Shown one piece after another: positions 12,301-21,262 of a DNA stretch of 64,000 nucleotides (position 1 is the stretch's first letter; the number at the start of each line of letters is the position of its first letter). The translations under genes were made by a program, and so were the position numbers. This stretch comes from Zygaena filipendulae (Eukaryota; Arthropoda; Insecta; Lepidoptera; Zygaenidae), in contig OU015654.1 in assembly GCA_907165275.2 (NCBI GenBank), positions 2,745,501 to 2,809,500 of the forward strand. The letters are read 5' to 3'. A model generated the notes under the pieces. That model made no database searches. It saw only the letters and a list, made by a program, of their open reading frames with translations, and was not told the origin of the DNA.

Positions 12301-14884
12301 GTGAATAGCTGATGTCTTCGGTGTCACTCGCATGTGTTTCGGTATTCCTTCGGGAAGTCTTTTGCTGTGCCGGTATAAATGCAACTAGGCTTTAAAGTTA
12401 CCCCTTATTCACCATTACCAACAACATTTCCTGCCCATAACGTGCGTCTCAAAAACGCATTTCCAAACGTTCTAGATGCCAAGATATTAGAAATTATTAT
12501 TCTTTATGCTACAAGAAACATTTTAAATGTATTTTTTTGCAGTAAAACTTCTTTGATTACGAGGGAAAGACAGTTTTTGCGGCGTCTTATCTTAGCGCGG
12601 CGTGTTATGGTCATAGTGAATAATGGCCCAGTTGTTTATGCGCGTTCTATTCAACATGCACACCGACAAAATAGCAATTCTATTCGATTCTATCAGTTCT
12701 CTTTGTACTGGTTTTTTTTTTATATTCAATGTGGGCACAGGCACGCAAGTCTATAGTTTTAATAAATGTATGTTTTAAATTTTAATACCCGATGCTTACT
12801 ATAAACATCACAACATGTACAGTCATCATCAAGACACTTTAATCAGTTGTTGAACTTTATTACTATTGCAATAGGATTCAATGACCGTCAAAAGTGGTTA
12901 CATGTTTCTGATGCTGACTGTGCCTACAGATAAATCCACTGAAACTTAAAACTCACCAATGGCATAGCCATGAAGAATTGTGTTAGACGCTTCTGGAACA
13001 ATTTGTGGTTCATTGTTATTATTGACCTACAAAATAATAGCACATACTTTAGAACCTATTGTGGGATTTACTTTCTTCTCCGTCTGCCGTCTCAATAATA
13101 ACTTGAATGGTGAAAAGATGAGTTTTAATGGACGCTTCCCAACTGAAAAGAAAATACTTACCTACAACTAATTTTCTCTAGCTAAGATACATAAAAATCA
13201 AATTCTCTATTTTAATTAGAGGCAGTAGTTAAGTAGCCTTTGATCCGATTCTACTTAATTTTATTCCACTTTGTGTGTATGACCTTAGCACCGTCCTGAC
13301 TAGATTATTCATAAAGAATTGAATTCACACAATAAAAATTATTGAGTGTAATGACCTGTGTGCCATCTAATCTACACTGACATGAGTATTATAAAGAGGT
13401 AAAGGTAATTTTGGATGTAGGGGTTAAGGGACCATCCATAAAGTATGTCACACAGGGGGTCTATGAAGTGTGATAACACCAGCAATACTAATATATTAGA
13501 GTATAATGAAGTTATAAAATTGAAATAGAACAAATTAAACAGGTGAACCAATAAAAAAAAAACATTGAACATCATAATATTTTGTTAATATTACTTCAGT
13601 AGTAGTAGTTTTTTTTTAATCTTTATGAATGAGCTTAATCACAATGTGATTATGCCGCTTAGTTGTATCAACAAAATACACTACTTACTATTTAAATAAG
13701 GAGCTTAAATATAAGATTAAATCAAAGATAAGATACAAGAGCCTTGAGGTGCAGTTCAACTGAGCTCTGAGTGACCTGAGCCAAATTGGAATTTCGCCCC
13801 TGGGTAAGCGCTCCAGGGGCCAAATTCCAACACGATGGTGTGAAAGTATTGTAGAGGCAACAGGAGAAACTACAATGATCTATTGAACTTAACCAGTACT
13901 GAAGTAGATGGAGACACATTACATACATGGTCATGATCCTCATTAGTGAGGGAACAACAAAGAAGATTATTATGAAATATTGTCCAGCTTTTATAACTTA
14001 TATCTAGCTTTAAAAAGCTATGATTAGCTATTAAAATATCTGCCTTTTAGGCTATAATGTCCACAAAAATCAAGTGTCAAGTGCAACTTTTGTGTTTTTG
14101 GACCTGGTAACGATATTTAGGTATTAGTATTTGTAGGTAATATATATTACGCATATGAAATCTCTATTATTAATTTTCAAATACTTTTATAAGAAACAGG
14201 GATAAAAAATCAATGTATCACTGCATTTTAATGACTCACCCTTCGATTAATGTTGTGTGTTGTATAAGCCACAGGTCACACATAGACCTGGCAATCAACG
14301 ACATAGCTATCAACACCATAAACCCACTCTCCTTTGACCACCACCCGGGCACCATGGTCTTCCATAATACTTTTAGATCAGCTAAAAATTTTGCATCAAG
14401 ATGTGGTTTTGGCAACTTTTTATCTCTATCCTTTATCATGTATTGTATTTGCTCTTCTGGAGATAAACGTCCAGGTTTATCATTTTTGCTTTTGCTGAAA
14501 ACACACAGTCATTAAGGATTTGCACAGTATTTATTGCTAGATAGAATGTGTAAAGTTCTGTCCATGTATAATAATTAATGTACCTAATTGACAGACCAAT
14601 AAAATTGGTCTCTAAAAATTAGAAAAGAAATCTATCTTGCTTGCAGTTTTAATGTGCTTATTAATTCATGAAGAAGAAGAAAGAAAAATTAATTTAGACA
14701 ACACAATGATAAATTATTATTAATATTTATTATACAAAATGTCTTGGATTAAAATAATAAAATATTTTTCTTACTTTGTTGATTTTAGTGAATTTCTCAC
14801 TATCCAAGCACTTAGAGCCGCGGCAGCAGCAATACCGATTTTAACATCAGTTCTTGAAGTTAACTTACTAAAGTTAGGTGCCAT
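332..14884 (-). CDS. ABCD3: ABCD3 / PMP70 peroxisomal ABC half-transporter (3' end off window)
   Basis: Half-transporter of the peroxisomal membrane; the family imports long-chain and branched acyl-CoAs and works as a dimer. Twelve exons join in frame with GT-AG borders: 14884-14775, 14494-14240, 13026-12957, 11941-11844, 7679-7499, 7164-7095, 6069-5975, 5031-4914, 4652-4555, 4119-3927, 1811-1682, 506-332. They sum to 1,593 nt, or 531 codons, against about 660 residues for animal ABCD3. Landmarks: N-terminal start MAPNFSKL; the TM-domain stretch [13 protein letters not shown] in exon 5; the EAA-like region ending SEEIAFYQ in exon 7; [12 protein letters not shown] in exon 11; Walker [10 protein letters not shown] and the Q-loop region [16 protein letters not shown] in exon 12. 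The signature LSGGE motif, Walker B and stop must lie left of base 1. Exon 5 ends at 7499 rather than 7501 because only that keeps exon 6 (TPGIMMAYL) in frame. Exons 8-12 are GC-rich, unlike the introns. ABCD3 fits better than ABCD1/2 throughout. Confidence 0.95.
511..530. repeat. (CA)n microsatellite beside ABCD3 exon 12
   Basis: A run of about nine CA units. On the ABCD3 strand it gives a GT-rich tract next to the exon 12 acceptor, in the place of a normal polypyrimidine tract. Confidence 0.8.
575..860. mobile_element. MITE, AGTCCGTC family, copy 1
   Basis: About 285 bp, bounded by AGTCCGTC-like ends (TTAGTCCGTCAGG at 582, degenerate GACAGGCTAAAAA at the right). The core includes GTGACGTCAC near 690 and the block TTATTTTTTGATTACGTAAA near 770. 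The same order recurs at 2565, 4160, 6098, 27382 and 58222, which is what identifies it as a dispersed element. Confidence 0.7.
1329..1415. mobile_element. MITE, AGTCCGTC family, truncated copy 2
   Basis: Only one terminal half is present: the ATACGTGTCCAATATTTTTT block followed by GACGGACTAAAT. The core with TGACGTCA is missing. Confidence 0.55.
1464..1654 (+). mobile_element. CTAGT-ended Helitron-like repeat (head type A)
   Basis: Starts TCCTACTCATATTATAAATG, carries the CGGATTTGGATGAAATTTGG head block, the GACATAGGGTACTTT block, the hairpin GCGTGAAACCGCGG and the CTAGT end at 1650-1654. Its end lies only 27 bp from the donor side of ABCD3 exon 11. Confidence 0.75.
2565..2832. mobile_element. 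MITE, AGTCCGTC family, copy 3
   Basis: Runs from CAGTCCGTCAG (2574) to GACGGACTAAAAAT (near 2816-2829). The core has TGACGTCACGCGACATTTCG. Lies in ABCD3 intron 10. Confidence 0.75.
3570..3875 (+). mobile_element. CTAGT-ended Helitron-like repeat (head type C), duplicated tail
   Basis: Starts TCTATATAATAAAAATGAG. The TTCCTGCGGGAATTCCG/CTCACGCGGGTGAA tail block appears twice (about 3700-3738 and 3823-3857), separated by a GGACCGATATTGACGGGAC stretch. Ends CTAGT at 3871-3875. Located 51 bp from ABCD3 exon 10. Confidence 0.7.
3886..3912. repeat. (TGTTA)n short tandem repeat
   Basis: Degenerate TGTTA/TGTTG pentamer run between the Helitron-like element and ABCD3 exon 10. Confidence 0.7.
4160..4466. 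mobile_element. MITE, AGTCCGTC family, copy 4, split by an LTR-like insert
   Basis: The terminal block TTCAGGCCGTCTTTTAGATT ends at 4183 and resumes at 4399 with GATTATTAAAAAAATATTGG, the continuous order seen in the 27382 copy. The 215 bp between are foreign. The other half of the MITE (TGACGTCA core and second end) is missing beyond about 4466. Confidence 0.7.
4184..4398. mobile_element. solo-LTR-like insert, TG...CA with 4-bp GATT target duplication
   Basis: A 215-bp GC-rich block starting TGTGGCGACC and ending CCGCTACA, flanked on both sides by GATT. The TG..CA ends with short imperfect inverted termini (TGTGGCG / TGTAGCG) and a 4-bp direct repeat are what a solo LTR of a Ty3/gypsy-type element leaves. 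A TATA-like CATATATAC lies inside. No internal retroelement sequence remains. A non-LTR origin cannot be excluded without a second copy. Confidence 0.55.
5199..5305. mobile_element. degenerate foldback MITE (GCCCGCTCCACATTCACG family)
   Basis: Begins GAGCCCGCTCCACATTCACG and carries the CGAGAATCTTGCGAGAACGC stretch shared with the element at 12072. The second arm is degraded (AGAATATGGAGCGG). Lies in ABCD3 intron 7. Confidence 0.6.
5820..5950 (-). repeat. tRNA-derived SINE fragment
   Basis: On the minus strand there is an A-box-like TGGACTAGTGG followed about 35 nt later by a B-box-like GGTTCAATCC, the spacing of an RNA polymerase III tRNA promoter. The remainder does not fold as a tRNA, so this is read as a SINE head. 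It sits in ABCD3 intron 7. Confidence 0.55.
6098..6522. mobile_element. MITE, AGTCCGTC family, copy 5, split by an insert
   Basis: Starts TTTTAGTCCGTCTTGTAGATTA (6108-6124), is interrupted, then resumes TTATTAAAAATATTGGACACG at 6286 and runs through ACGTAATCAAAAAATAACGG and GCGCTTTA to about 6520. The insert (about 6125-6285) ends in an AAAT-rich tail. Confidence 0.7.
6125..6285 (+). mobile_element. retroposed insert with (AAAT)n tail inside MITE copy 5
   Basis: About 160 bp absent from the other MITE copies, ending TAAATAAATAAATAAA and flanked by TTA on both sides. The A-rich tail indicates insertion through RNA. I cannot name the family. Confidence 0.45.
6588..7003 (-). mobile_element. CTAGT-family repeat interrupted by a LINE 3' end
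   Basis: The tail (CTCGCGGTTTCACCCGCGG) is at 6596-6614 and the head-side AAACAAATAAACACACTTTCGCATTT at 6966-6991. Between them lies a foreign LINE tail (6771-6945). The terminus is decayed. Confidence 0.6.
6771..6945 (+). mobile_element. LINE 3'-end fragment with (TTTCA)n tail
   Basis: Contains GACCAGCGTCGGGCCCCTAA, GAGCTGGTAGCCTTTTTGTT, GACACGCTGTTTGTGCTACT and AACGAATAAACTTTCATTTC, then a TTTCA-rich tail. The same order occurs at 56568-56725, so both are 3' ends of one non-LTR family. No coding region remains. Confidence 0.6.
7170..7200 (-). mobile_element. CR1-like LINE 3' tip fragment
   Basis: Reverse complement gives GTGGGTATACAATAAAGTTA, identical to the tip of the LINE end at 21100-21262 in the HSP70 spacer. 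Only the last ~30 nt are present. Confidence 0.5.
7762..7885 (-). mobile_element. CTAGT-ended Helitron-like repeat
   Basis: Begins (complement) at ACTAG, with AGTTCCCTCGGGAATTTCGG, the CCTGACAACGTGCATACC block and a TGGTGATCGACCGA head (type B). Located in ABCD3 intron 4, about 80 bp upstream of exon 5 in the gene's direction. Confidence 0.65.
8140..8345 (-). repeat. possible tRNA-related SINE fragment
   Basis: On the minus strand CGTGGGTTCTAACTCC resembles a Pol III B box preceded by GATCACGTGCCGCAAGGCG. The A box is not clear. Confidence 0.3.
8555..8817 (-). repeat. tRNA-derived SINE, copy A
   Basis: Minus strand: the A box TGGCGCAGTAGG and B box GGTTCGATTCCCGG make a tRNA-like head at 8817-8745. 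It is followed by a body shared with copy B at 31120-31383 (AATCCAC..CACACAGATCTA, GTGGAAAC..CCAAG) and an (ATT)n tail. Lies in ABCD3 intron 4. Confidence 0.8.
8918..9073 (+). mobile_element. CTAGT-family repeat, head half only
   Basis: Head with a duplicated GTTTGTTTGTTACT block, the CGACCGATCATCATGAAATT block (type B) and GTCAGGGGTACGG. It stops before the GC hairpin and lacks the CTAGT terminus. It runs into the hairpin element at 9075. Confidence 0.55.
9075..9238. mobile_element. foldback MITE (TTTTGAATCGC family), copy 1
   Basis: Outer arms pair imperfectly: TTTTGAATCGCTCGAATTAC on the left against the complement of GGGCGATTCAAAA on the right, and TCCGCACACGGA against TCCGTGTGCGAA. A related copy lies at 51512-51660. 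Confidence 0.65.
9875..10246. mobile_element. 372-bp MITE with CTAGGGTTGCCACC terminal inverted repeats
   Basis: Ends are CTAGGGTTGCCACC (9875) and GGTGGCAACCCTAG (to 10246), a perfect 14-bp inverted repeat. Inside are many copies of an AATATAGTA/TATAGTAC motif in both orientations, clustered near both ends, with a GC-richer core. No ORF. I cannot assign a superfamily because no clear target duplication is visible. Confidence 0.8.
10535..10626 (+). mobile_element. CTAGT-ended Helitron-like repeat, short copy
   Basis: ACGATCATGAAATTTTGCGG runs directly into TTCCTGCGAGAATTCCG, the hairpin GCGGGTGAAACCGCGAGG and CTAGT at 10622-10626. The middle block is deleted. Confidence 0.65.
10889..11118 (+). 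mobile_element. CTAGT-ended Helitron-like repeat (head type A), degraded
   Basis: TCCTACTAATATCATAAAT head, ACGGATTTGGATGAAAATTA block, and the tail GTGAAACCGCGAGGAACAG with CTAGT at 11114-11118. Confidence 0.65.
11587..11800 (-). mobile_element. CTAGT-ended Helitron-like repeat (head type D)
   Basis: Complement starts ACTAGCTGTCCCGCGCGG. The internal block TTCATCCCCTTAGAGGTTGA, TTCAAAAATCCTTTCTTATC and CCAAGTTTCAGGTCTCTACG also occurs (reversed) in the copy at 28165-28365. It lies about 45 bp from ABCD3 exon 4. Confidence 0.65.
12072..12206. mobile_element. foldback MITE with perfect 30-bp inverted ends
   Basis: 12072-12101 (AAGCCCGCTCCACATTCACG...) is the exact reverse complement of 12177-12206. 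A second inner unit GGCTCCACATTCACGTTCTC at 12136 repeats the arm motif. Total 135 bp, in ABCD3 intron 3. The 5199 element is a decayed relative. Confidence 0.8.
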
Positions 14885-15451
14885 TATACCTACCTACTTA
14901 GTAAACTAATTAACAAAAATTGCGAAAATATAAATCTCTAAGTAGTTTGTGCATAACACTGATGTTTAGGTAGCACCACTGGGTAACACTTCTAGTTTTC
15001 AAAGTCTAGTTAATTTGTTTTAAGACTAATTGCGGTATGGATTGATTATACAGAATAGCAAGTCCAAGTAGGAAGTATCACAAACTCATGAGCAAAGAGT
15101 ATTATGAGGATATATCCACTACTATTTACTCCTAAGATCACAAAGCATCATAGGGAAAAAGACCAAAAGACACTGCCTTGAAGAACAGTCATAACTTTAC
15201 CACTACTACCTAAATTGATTCAACGCACGGCAAGTCGCAAGACATCACAAATGAAAAAATGAAAATTTTACTTAATTTACATTGTACAGTCAGTATCAGA
15301 AATATGTAGCTACATACGGTACACAAACTACTTATGAGATAGTTTGTGGTAGCTACCTATAACCTATGTATGTAGATTGTAGTCTCTAGTAGGCATTTCA
15401 GTAGAAAAAACTTTTTATGTGGTATTTACCCCTTCTGGCAAAGAATAAATA

Positions 15452-15598
15452 AATCCCACCAAAAATATAAATGTAAAAGAGGAGAGTCAAGTTCAATACA
15501 AAAATTATGCTTGGCTGTGGGCTTCGCCGCAAAAGGAATGGAGATTGCATTGGAGATCTATATGAGTGCAAAGTTCTATGCAAAATCGAAATATGTAT
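15452..15598 (+). mobile_element. degenerate relative of the 24230 foldback element
   Basis: Starts ATCCCACCAAAAATATAAAT, then GAGTCAAGTTCAAT, a CTTCGCCGCAAAAGGAAT block and GCAAAGTTCTATG. The order matches one arm of the element at 24230-24749, with many substitutions. Confidence 0.5.
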
Positions 15599-16436
15599 TT
15601 ATAGAAGCAAAATAACATTATGAACAGGTATTAAACTCTATTTCATTGCTTTATAGGATACCTATAACAATTGCTGTTTTTAACTAGGTTAGATTTGACT
15701 TGGGAAAGTTTTGATTTTTGTCGCGTTTTATGGTAGGTTCTGGTAGGTACTGTATGAGAAAATATTCAGCATTTTCTCAGTTTTTTTTAATGTCTGCAAG
15801 AAGATACAATAATTATTATTACTTTTCGAATGATTTCTTTGGTGTACTCCACAAGAACTTCTAGTACCTATTTTGCGAACTATATATAGTACCATGGTTT
15901 GTAATTTCAAACCGTTAAAAATTACTAATGAATTACTTATCCTATTCCAAAATTTTTACTTGAAATTGGCTAAATGCATTATATATGCGAAATAACCCCT
16001 GTGGGCTGTGAAATAAAAAGAACGACTTCGACAGACATAAGTCTAGTTAATTTGTGACTTCAACCACAAAATCGGTACAAAAGCGTTTCGTTTGTTCACT
16101 TTGTTTACACCTCAAAAGAATAACACACGGTTTTCGGTGACTCTGACTGTACAATTTTTTTTTTTTCATGGCTTGGCATCTAGGTCTGTTGCGGTCTGTT
16201 GCCATATTGAAAAAAAAGAAGAAGAAAAAGGTCGATGTTCGATTGTCGATGATTAGCAGTTGTTCATGGAAAAAACAATTATTATTTTTGTAATTAATTG
16301 GTTTTTTTTTATAACTATAAAGCATTCATATCAATATAATATGATTTATATAAAAACTAGAATTACCTATGTCTTAATAAGGTCTTAATAGACAGTCCAG
16401 ACAAGTACGATATTATTTCCATATTTTGGTCCAAAT

Positions 16437-16556
16437 CGCTTTGCTAACGCGCGTTTTGAGAACCCCGGAGTGTCACACATGCAAACACGCGCTGCTGGTG
16501 TGTACACTCTGATAGAATTCGGGGTTCTCACTTCTCAAAACGCGCGTTAGCAAAGC
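16437..16556. repeat. GC-rich hairpin, MITE-like
   Basis: The left arm CGCTTTGCTAACGCGCG..TTTTGAG (16437-) pairs with CTCAAAACGCGCGTTAGC..AAAGCG (to 16556). A short insertion in the right arm interrupts the pairing before AACCCCG. About 31 bp of stem around a 50-bp loop. Confidence 0.65.
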
Positions 16557-17748
16557 GCGCGTTTTAAAACGCCCAATGTGTACCGCTGTGGCTTGTAAAT
16601 TTAGCATCATAAAGGTAACCAAAGGTAACCAAATTGACGTTTGCTTGGCTACATTTTGCATTTTGAGCAACCTATATCTGTCTCTTTCTAATGCTGTTAT
16701 GAGTGTATAACAAAAACACAACAGAAAACAGAGACGACTATATTAGTTAAAGAACAATGGCAAAATTTCTATAGGAGCTGGACTTGACTTTTATTTTTCA
16801 TGTCCCAAAATAAACTATAGTTAGATTGATTTGTTTTTATGTTGTAAATACCATCCCGTTTAAAAATCATATCTAAATAGCCACAATTTTTTAAAATAAC
16901 ATCGTAAAATCCACAAAACATTTGAGGTTAGAATCAACAACTACATTTTACCCGACCTAAAAGTGTAGTTAGCATAGAAATAATGTAGTCACAAAGTTAT
17001 CAGTCCGTAAAAAATGCCTAGGTAAAAACGACAAAGGAAATTCAAAATAGAATAACAAGTAAAGCGATTAAAATGCGTGATTGCCGGGTGTCATGTCAAT
17101 TGCCAATCAAACACAGACGAATAAGAGAACATGCAATCAAATCAAATATTAATGATTAATGACAATCACTGGCGCGGTTCGATGACCACAGATTTAGTAA
17201 CTTGTCAAAGACAAATGACGTTCCGATGTACGCAATTGAACAAAATGCTTATACTTACTATGAACCTAAATAATTTTTTTTTATGACAAGAACGCACACA
17301 CAGTTGTTGATTTGATGCCTACATAATTATCTAGTAAAACTATTAAGAAAAACGTGAATAATTATAGTCTTTGAATACTAAGTCATGTCATACGCGAAAT
17401 GAATCGTCAATAGGTGCGTTCTGAAACCACATACATGATGTCGTAGAAGTTACAAAAACAAAAATAAATTAATATCTTTTTTTTGTGGCTACTTATAGAG
17501 ATATTTTTTGTTTTTTAAAATCTTAAAAAATAAGGATTTTTTTCATATATATATCATATATGGACACCATTGTTTCGTATCGAGTCCGATCTGGCCATCC
17601 TTCTTTAGGTTACTTCTATGCTTTAGTTATTCTTCTGAGGGGCAGGATTATATTATCTGTGGTATAGGTAATATCAGAGAGAAGGTAATAACTACGTGGG
17701 TATTATTTTGCTTATTTGAAATACATCTATTTGTTTGACTTATTGTTA

Positions 17749-17754
17749 TTTATT
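17749..17754 (-). terminator. poly(A) signal of left HSP70
   Basis: AATAAA on the minus strand, about 170 nt past the stop codon and mirrored at 24124-24129 in the other copy. Confidence 0.6.
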
Positions 17755-17923
17755 TTGTTCAACATAACATAATCAGTCGGTGGGAATAATAAATTAACAA
17801 AAATTTTCTTAAATAAATTGACACTACCTAAGCCTTCTATGTACAAATCATATTTACAGTTTAGATCGATAAATCAGTCTCAAATAAAATTAATTATCTT
17901 TGGATTCCGACAACTCTTCAGAT

Positions 17924-19837
17924 TCAGTCAACCTCCTCGACCGTGGGCCCCGTGCCGCCATTGGGCGGCGCGTACTGCGGCCGGTGCGCGCCCGGACCCG
18001 CGCCCGCGCTGGCGCCGTGCATCTTGCTCATGAGCGGCGAGCAAACGTTCTGCAGCTCGCGCAGCTTGTGCTCGTACTCGTCCCGGTCGGCGAGCGCGTT
18101 GTTGTCCAGCCACTGCAGCGCCTTGTCGCACTCGCGGCGTGCGCTCTCCTTGTCCTGGTCGCTCAGCTTTTCGCCCGCTTCGTCCAGCGCCTGCTTCACG
18201 CTGAACACGTAAGCCTCGAGCTGGTTGCGCGCACACACCCTCTCCCGCTGCCGCTCGTCCTCTTCCTTGTAGCGCTCCGCCTCCGCCACCATGCGGTCAA
18301 TCTCCGCCTGCGAGAGTCGGCCTCGGTCGTTCTTGATCACGATGTTTTTACTGCGGCCGGTGCTGTTCTCTTTGGCGGACACGTTCAGGATGCCGTTTGC
18401 ATCTAAGTCGAACGTGACGTCGATCTTGGGCACCCCGCGCGGCGCCGGAGGTATGCCGGTCAAGTCGAACCGGCCTAGCAGGTTGTTGTCTCTGGTCATG
18501 GCGCGCTCGCCCTCGTACACTTGGATCGTGACGGCCGGCTGATTGTCCGAATATGTGGTGAAAGTCTGCGACTGCTTGCACGGGATCTTGGCGTTGCGCT
18601 CGACGATCTTCGTCATCACACCACCGGCGGTTTCGATGCCCAGTGACAAGGGCGCCACGTCCACGAGAAGCACGTCTTGGATCTTGCTGTGCTGCTCGCC
18701 GCTCAGAATGGCCGCTTGCACCGCCGCACCGTACGCCACCGCTTCGTCGGGGTTGATGGAGAGGTTGAGTTTTTTGCCACAGAAGAAGTTTTGCAGCATG
18801 CTCTGTATCTTGGGAATGCGCGTGGAGCCCCCGACTAGCACCACGTCGTGGATGGAGCTCTTGTCGAGCTTGGCGTCCTTGAGTGCCTTCTCCACGGGCT
18901 CTAGCGTGCCGCGGAACAGGTCCGCGTTGAGCTCCTCGAAGCGGGCGCGAGACACGCGTGTGTAGAAGTCTACGCCCTCATGCAGCGCGTCGATTTCGAT
19001 TGTAGCCTCAGTGCTGGACGAGAGCGTACGCTTGGCGCGCTCGGCGGCGGTGCGCAAGCGGCGCAGCGCGCGCGGATTGTTTTTGATGTCCTTCCTGTAT
19101 TTGCGCTTGAACTCGTCCGCTAGGTGGTTCACGAGTCTGTTGTCGAAGTCCTCTCCCCCTAGATGGGTGTCGCCAGCGGTCGCCTTCACCTCGAACAGCG
19201 AGCCCTCGTCGATGGTGAGTACGGACACGTCAAAAGTGCCCCCGCCCAGATCGAAGATGAGCACGTTGCGCTCGCCCTTGAGATTCTTGTCGAGCCCGTA
19301 CGCGAGCGCCGCGGCGGTGGGCTCATTGATGATTCGCAGCACGTTGAGACCCGCGATGGCGCCCGCGTCCTTGGTGGCCTGCCGCTGCGAATCGTTGAAG
19401 TACGCGGGTACCGTGATCACCGCGTCGCGCACCGCTGTGCCTAGATACGCCTCGGCGGTCTCTTTCATTTTCGTCAGCACCATGCTGCTGATCTCCTCCG
19501 GCGCGAACCGCTTTGTCTCTCCCTTGAACTCCACTTGGATCTTCGGCTTGCTGCAATCGTTGATCACTTTGAAGGGCCAGTGCACCATGTCCTGTTGTAT
19601 TTTGGGGTCGTCGAACTTGCGCCCGATGAGGCGCTTCGCATCGAACACAGTGTTGCTGGGATTAAGCGCCACCTGGTTCTTGGCAGCGTCGCCGATGAGC
19701 CTCTCTGTGTCCGTGAACGCAACGTAAGACGGTGTGGTGCGGTTACCCTGGTCGTTGGCGATGATCTCCACGTTGCCATGTTGCCATACGCCGACACACG
19801 AATACGTCGTTCCAAGATCGATTCCTATTGCTGGCAT
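17924..19837 (-). CDS. Hsp70: heat-inducible cytosolic HSP70 (left copy)
   Basis: ATP-dependent chaperone that binds exposed hydrophobic segments of unfolded proteins. Single exon, 637 codons, as usual for stress-inducible HSP70s (constitutive Hsc70 usually has introns). Visible: phosphate-binding [13 protein letters not shown] near residue 6; [20 protein letters not shown] near 200; [13 protein letters not shown] near 335; interdomain linker [19 protein letters not shown] near 395; substrate-binding loop region with intact PPAPRGVPK (P466); and C-terminal EEVD, the TPR co-chaperone binding tail that marks a cytosolic/nuclear protein. Start at the ATG at 19837, which directly precedes the conserved N-terminus and follows a long A-rich leader. 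Converges outward and is transcribed away from its twin at 22041-23954. Confidence 0.98.
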   Translation of the reverse strand: MPAIGIDLGTTYSCVGVWQHGNVEIIANDQGNRTTPSYVAFTDTERLIGDAAKNQVALNPSNTVFDAKRLIGRKFDDPKIQQDMVHWPFKVINDCSKPKIQVEFKGETKRFAPEEISSMVLTKMKETAEAYLGTAVRDAVITVPAYFNDSQRQATKDAGAIAGLNVLRIINEPTAAALAYGLDKNLKGERNVLIFDLGGGTFDVSVLTIDEGSLFEVKATAGDTHLGGEDFDNRLVNHLADEFKRKYRKDIKNNPRALRRLRTAAERAKRTLSSSTEATIEIDALHEGVDFYTRVSRARFEELNADLFRGTLEPVEKALKDAKLDKSSIHDVVLVGGSTRIPKIQSMLQNFFCGKKLNLSINPDEAVAYGAAVQAAILSGEQHSKIQDVLLVDVAPLSLGIETAGGVMTKIVERNAKIPCKQSQTFTTYSDNQPAVTIQVYEGERAMTRDNNLLGRFDLTGIPPAPRGVPKIDVTFDLDANGILNVSAKENSTGRSKNIVIKNDRGRLSQAEIDRMVAEAERYKEEDERQRERVCARNQLEAYVFSVKQALDEAGEKLSDQDKESARRECDKALQWLDNNALADRDEYEHKLRELQNVCSPLMSKMHGASAGAGPGAHRPQYAPPNGGTGPTVEEVD

Positions 19838-20002
19838 TTTAAATAATTTCTTGTACTTATTAATATTAAGAATACTTTATATTCCTCAACACTATATCAA
19901 AGTCAAACTTCAACTGTCGAAAGATCGTAACTTGTAGTTAGATTGTTTTATAAAGTTCCTCGATCGCTACTTCCGTTCGCTTCGCTTGTTCTCTTTTTCA
20001 AA

Positions 20003-20212
20003 TACTGAATGCTTTGCCGCGCTTGCCGATCGTTTATATAGTCCGCGGCGACTGACGTATTAGATGTCCGAACTCTCTGGAAACGTCTAGAAATAACCAA
20101 TTGGAAATCGTCTGTCATCGAAAATTCTAGAAATTACGTTAAGTTAACCAATGAGAGACTTTAACAGACCGAAGTTTCTAGATATCGAGGTAGCGATAGC
20201 CAATGACAGAGG
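20003..20212 (-). promoter_or_regulatory. heat-shock promoter of left HSP70
   Basis: TATATAAA at 20040-20033 (minus strand), with an initiator-like TCAGT about 30 nt downstream (20008-20004). Upstream heat-shock elements: GAA/TTC/GAA alternating every 5 bp at 20120-20132 (a perfect three-unit site), GAA-TTC at 20171-20178, and a site with one imperfect unit at 20080-20092. CCAAT motifs lie near 20147 and 20200. The arrangement matches an HSF-driven promoter and is mirrored in the right arm. Confidence 0.88.
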
Positions 20213-20860
20213 ACCCCGTTTTTAGGAGGCGGAGAACGCACATGAGAGTGTTGTAAGCGCGGAAATCTCCCAAAAAGTCGATAAATATGGTTTTTATTTG
20301 TGAATATAGTTTTTATTTTACGCATATTTATTGTTTGAATATATCCTACATGTAAACATGGTTGGCAAATGACACCATTTCACCATTCTGATTTTATTTT
20401 TGAAGGATAAGGTGGAATATTCAGATGACGTTTTTCAACCGATGTACCGATGTCGTTTGCATTCTCTTGTCATTTTCAATATGGGATTTTCGAGTTTATA
20501 TAATTTAAAATATTAAGATTCTAACATTTTTTTTAGTTTATCAACCTGAATATGAACTTCGATGGAAGAATGCCTTGATTACTGGAAAAAAGTAAGATTT
20601 GATAGAAAGAATATTAATACGTGAACATGTTAGTGGACATCGCCAAAGAACTTGAGTACTATGCATGCAACTTCCTTACATTTCCTTGTGAGATGTCAAG
20701 TGACTGCTAGTATGCTGCCGAAATCTTAGGGGGAGCGAAAAACAAAATGCTTGGATTTTGTCGAAGACTAAGAATTGTAGTATCAATAAGAACACTGAAC
20801 TAGTAAACCAAAATAAGAATCGGATTAGTTAGCTTTTTCAAAGGATACACATTAGGTAAA

Positions 20861-20885
20861 CGGAAAATCGCGGGGGACAGCTAGT
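20861..20885 (+). mobile_element. CTAGT-family repeat, terminal 25 bp
   Basis: ACGGAAAATCGCGGGGGACAG then CTAGT. Only the final hairpin half and terminus remain. Confidence 0.5.
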
Positions 20886-21099
20886 ATTGTATATTTTTAT
20901 TGTAACTCTACTATGAGTAATTATCACTGTAAGTTTATGTATTGGTGTCTATATATGTATTTGTATAAGTACTTATTTAAGTATATTATATAGTTTGTGT
21001 CTATATTGCGTATGTATATTTATTGTATGCACATTTGTATTATATATGTATATATGTTTAAAGTACCAATATTAATAATTTTTGCTTATGCCACCCACT

Positions 21100-21262
21100 T
21101 GGTTTTAAGTCAGTTTGTCTCCTCTAACATAGGGTAGCCTGGTAGAGATCACTTATTAGTGATAAGGTCGCCAATTGTAGCCTTATATTTATAAATATGT
21201 ATTAGTATTATTATTTCGCATTATTGTGGGTATACAATAAAGTTATTTCGTTTCATTTCTAA
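21100..21262 (+). mobile_element. CR1-like LINE 3' end in HSP70 spacer
   Basis: GGTAGAGATCACTTATTAGTGATAAGGTCGCC forms a hairpin equivalent to the GAAGAGATCGC..GCGATAAGACCGCC hairpin in the LINE at 44860-44895. It is followed by GTGGGTATACAATAAAGTTA and a TTTCGTTTCA tail. It has the 3' UTR only. Confidence 0.6.

Larger units (their letters stand above)
14885..17644. other. intergenic: ABCD3 5' flank to left HSP70 arm
   Basis: No supported gene. The ABCD3 start codon is at 14884 and the left HSP70 palindrome arm begins at 17645. The interval holds a relative of the foldback element (15452-15598), a GC-rich hairpin (16437-16556) and otherwise AT-rich sequence. I see no convincing TATA box for ABCD3, which would suit a constitutively expressed gene. 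Confidence 0.6.
17645..20288. repeat. HSP70 palindrome, left arm (2,644 bp)
   Basis: Reverse complement of 21590-24233 (paired coordinates sum to 41878). The arm covers a complete HSP70 gene, its promoter and 3' UTR. By eye I count about nine single-base differences between arms. Identity stops abruptly at both ends. Confidence 0.93.

Noticed and set aside
12379..12756. 125-codon frame in ABCD3 intron 3
   Set aside because: No recognisable motif, low-complexity end, and antisense within an intron; length is compatible with chance in this sequence.
17900..18406. Other long GC-rich frames overlapping the HSP70 C-terminus (also 18543-18965 and mirrors)
   Set aside because: Shadow frames of the chaperone gene with Arg/Ala/Leu-biased composition.
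19011..19727. 238-codon open frame antisense to the left HSP70 gene (and its mirror at 22151-22867)
   Set aside because: Long antisense frames opposite HSP70 are a well-known by-product of its codon bias; no start context, no family motif, and the sense gene is certain.
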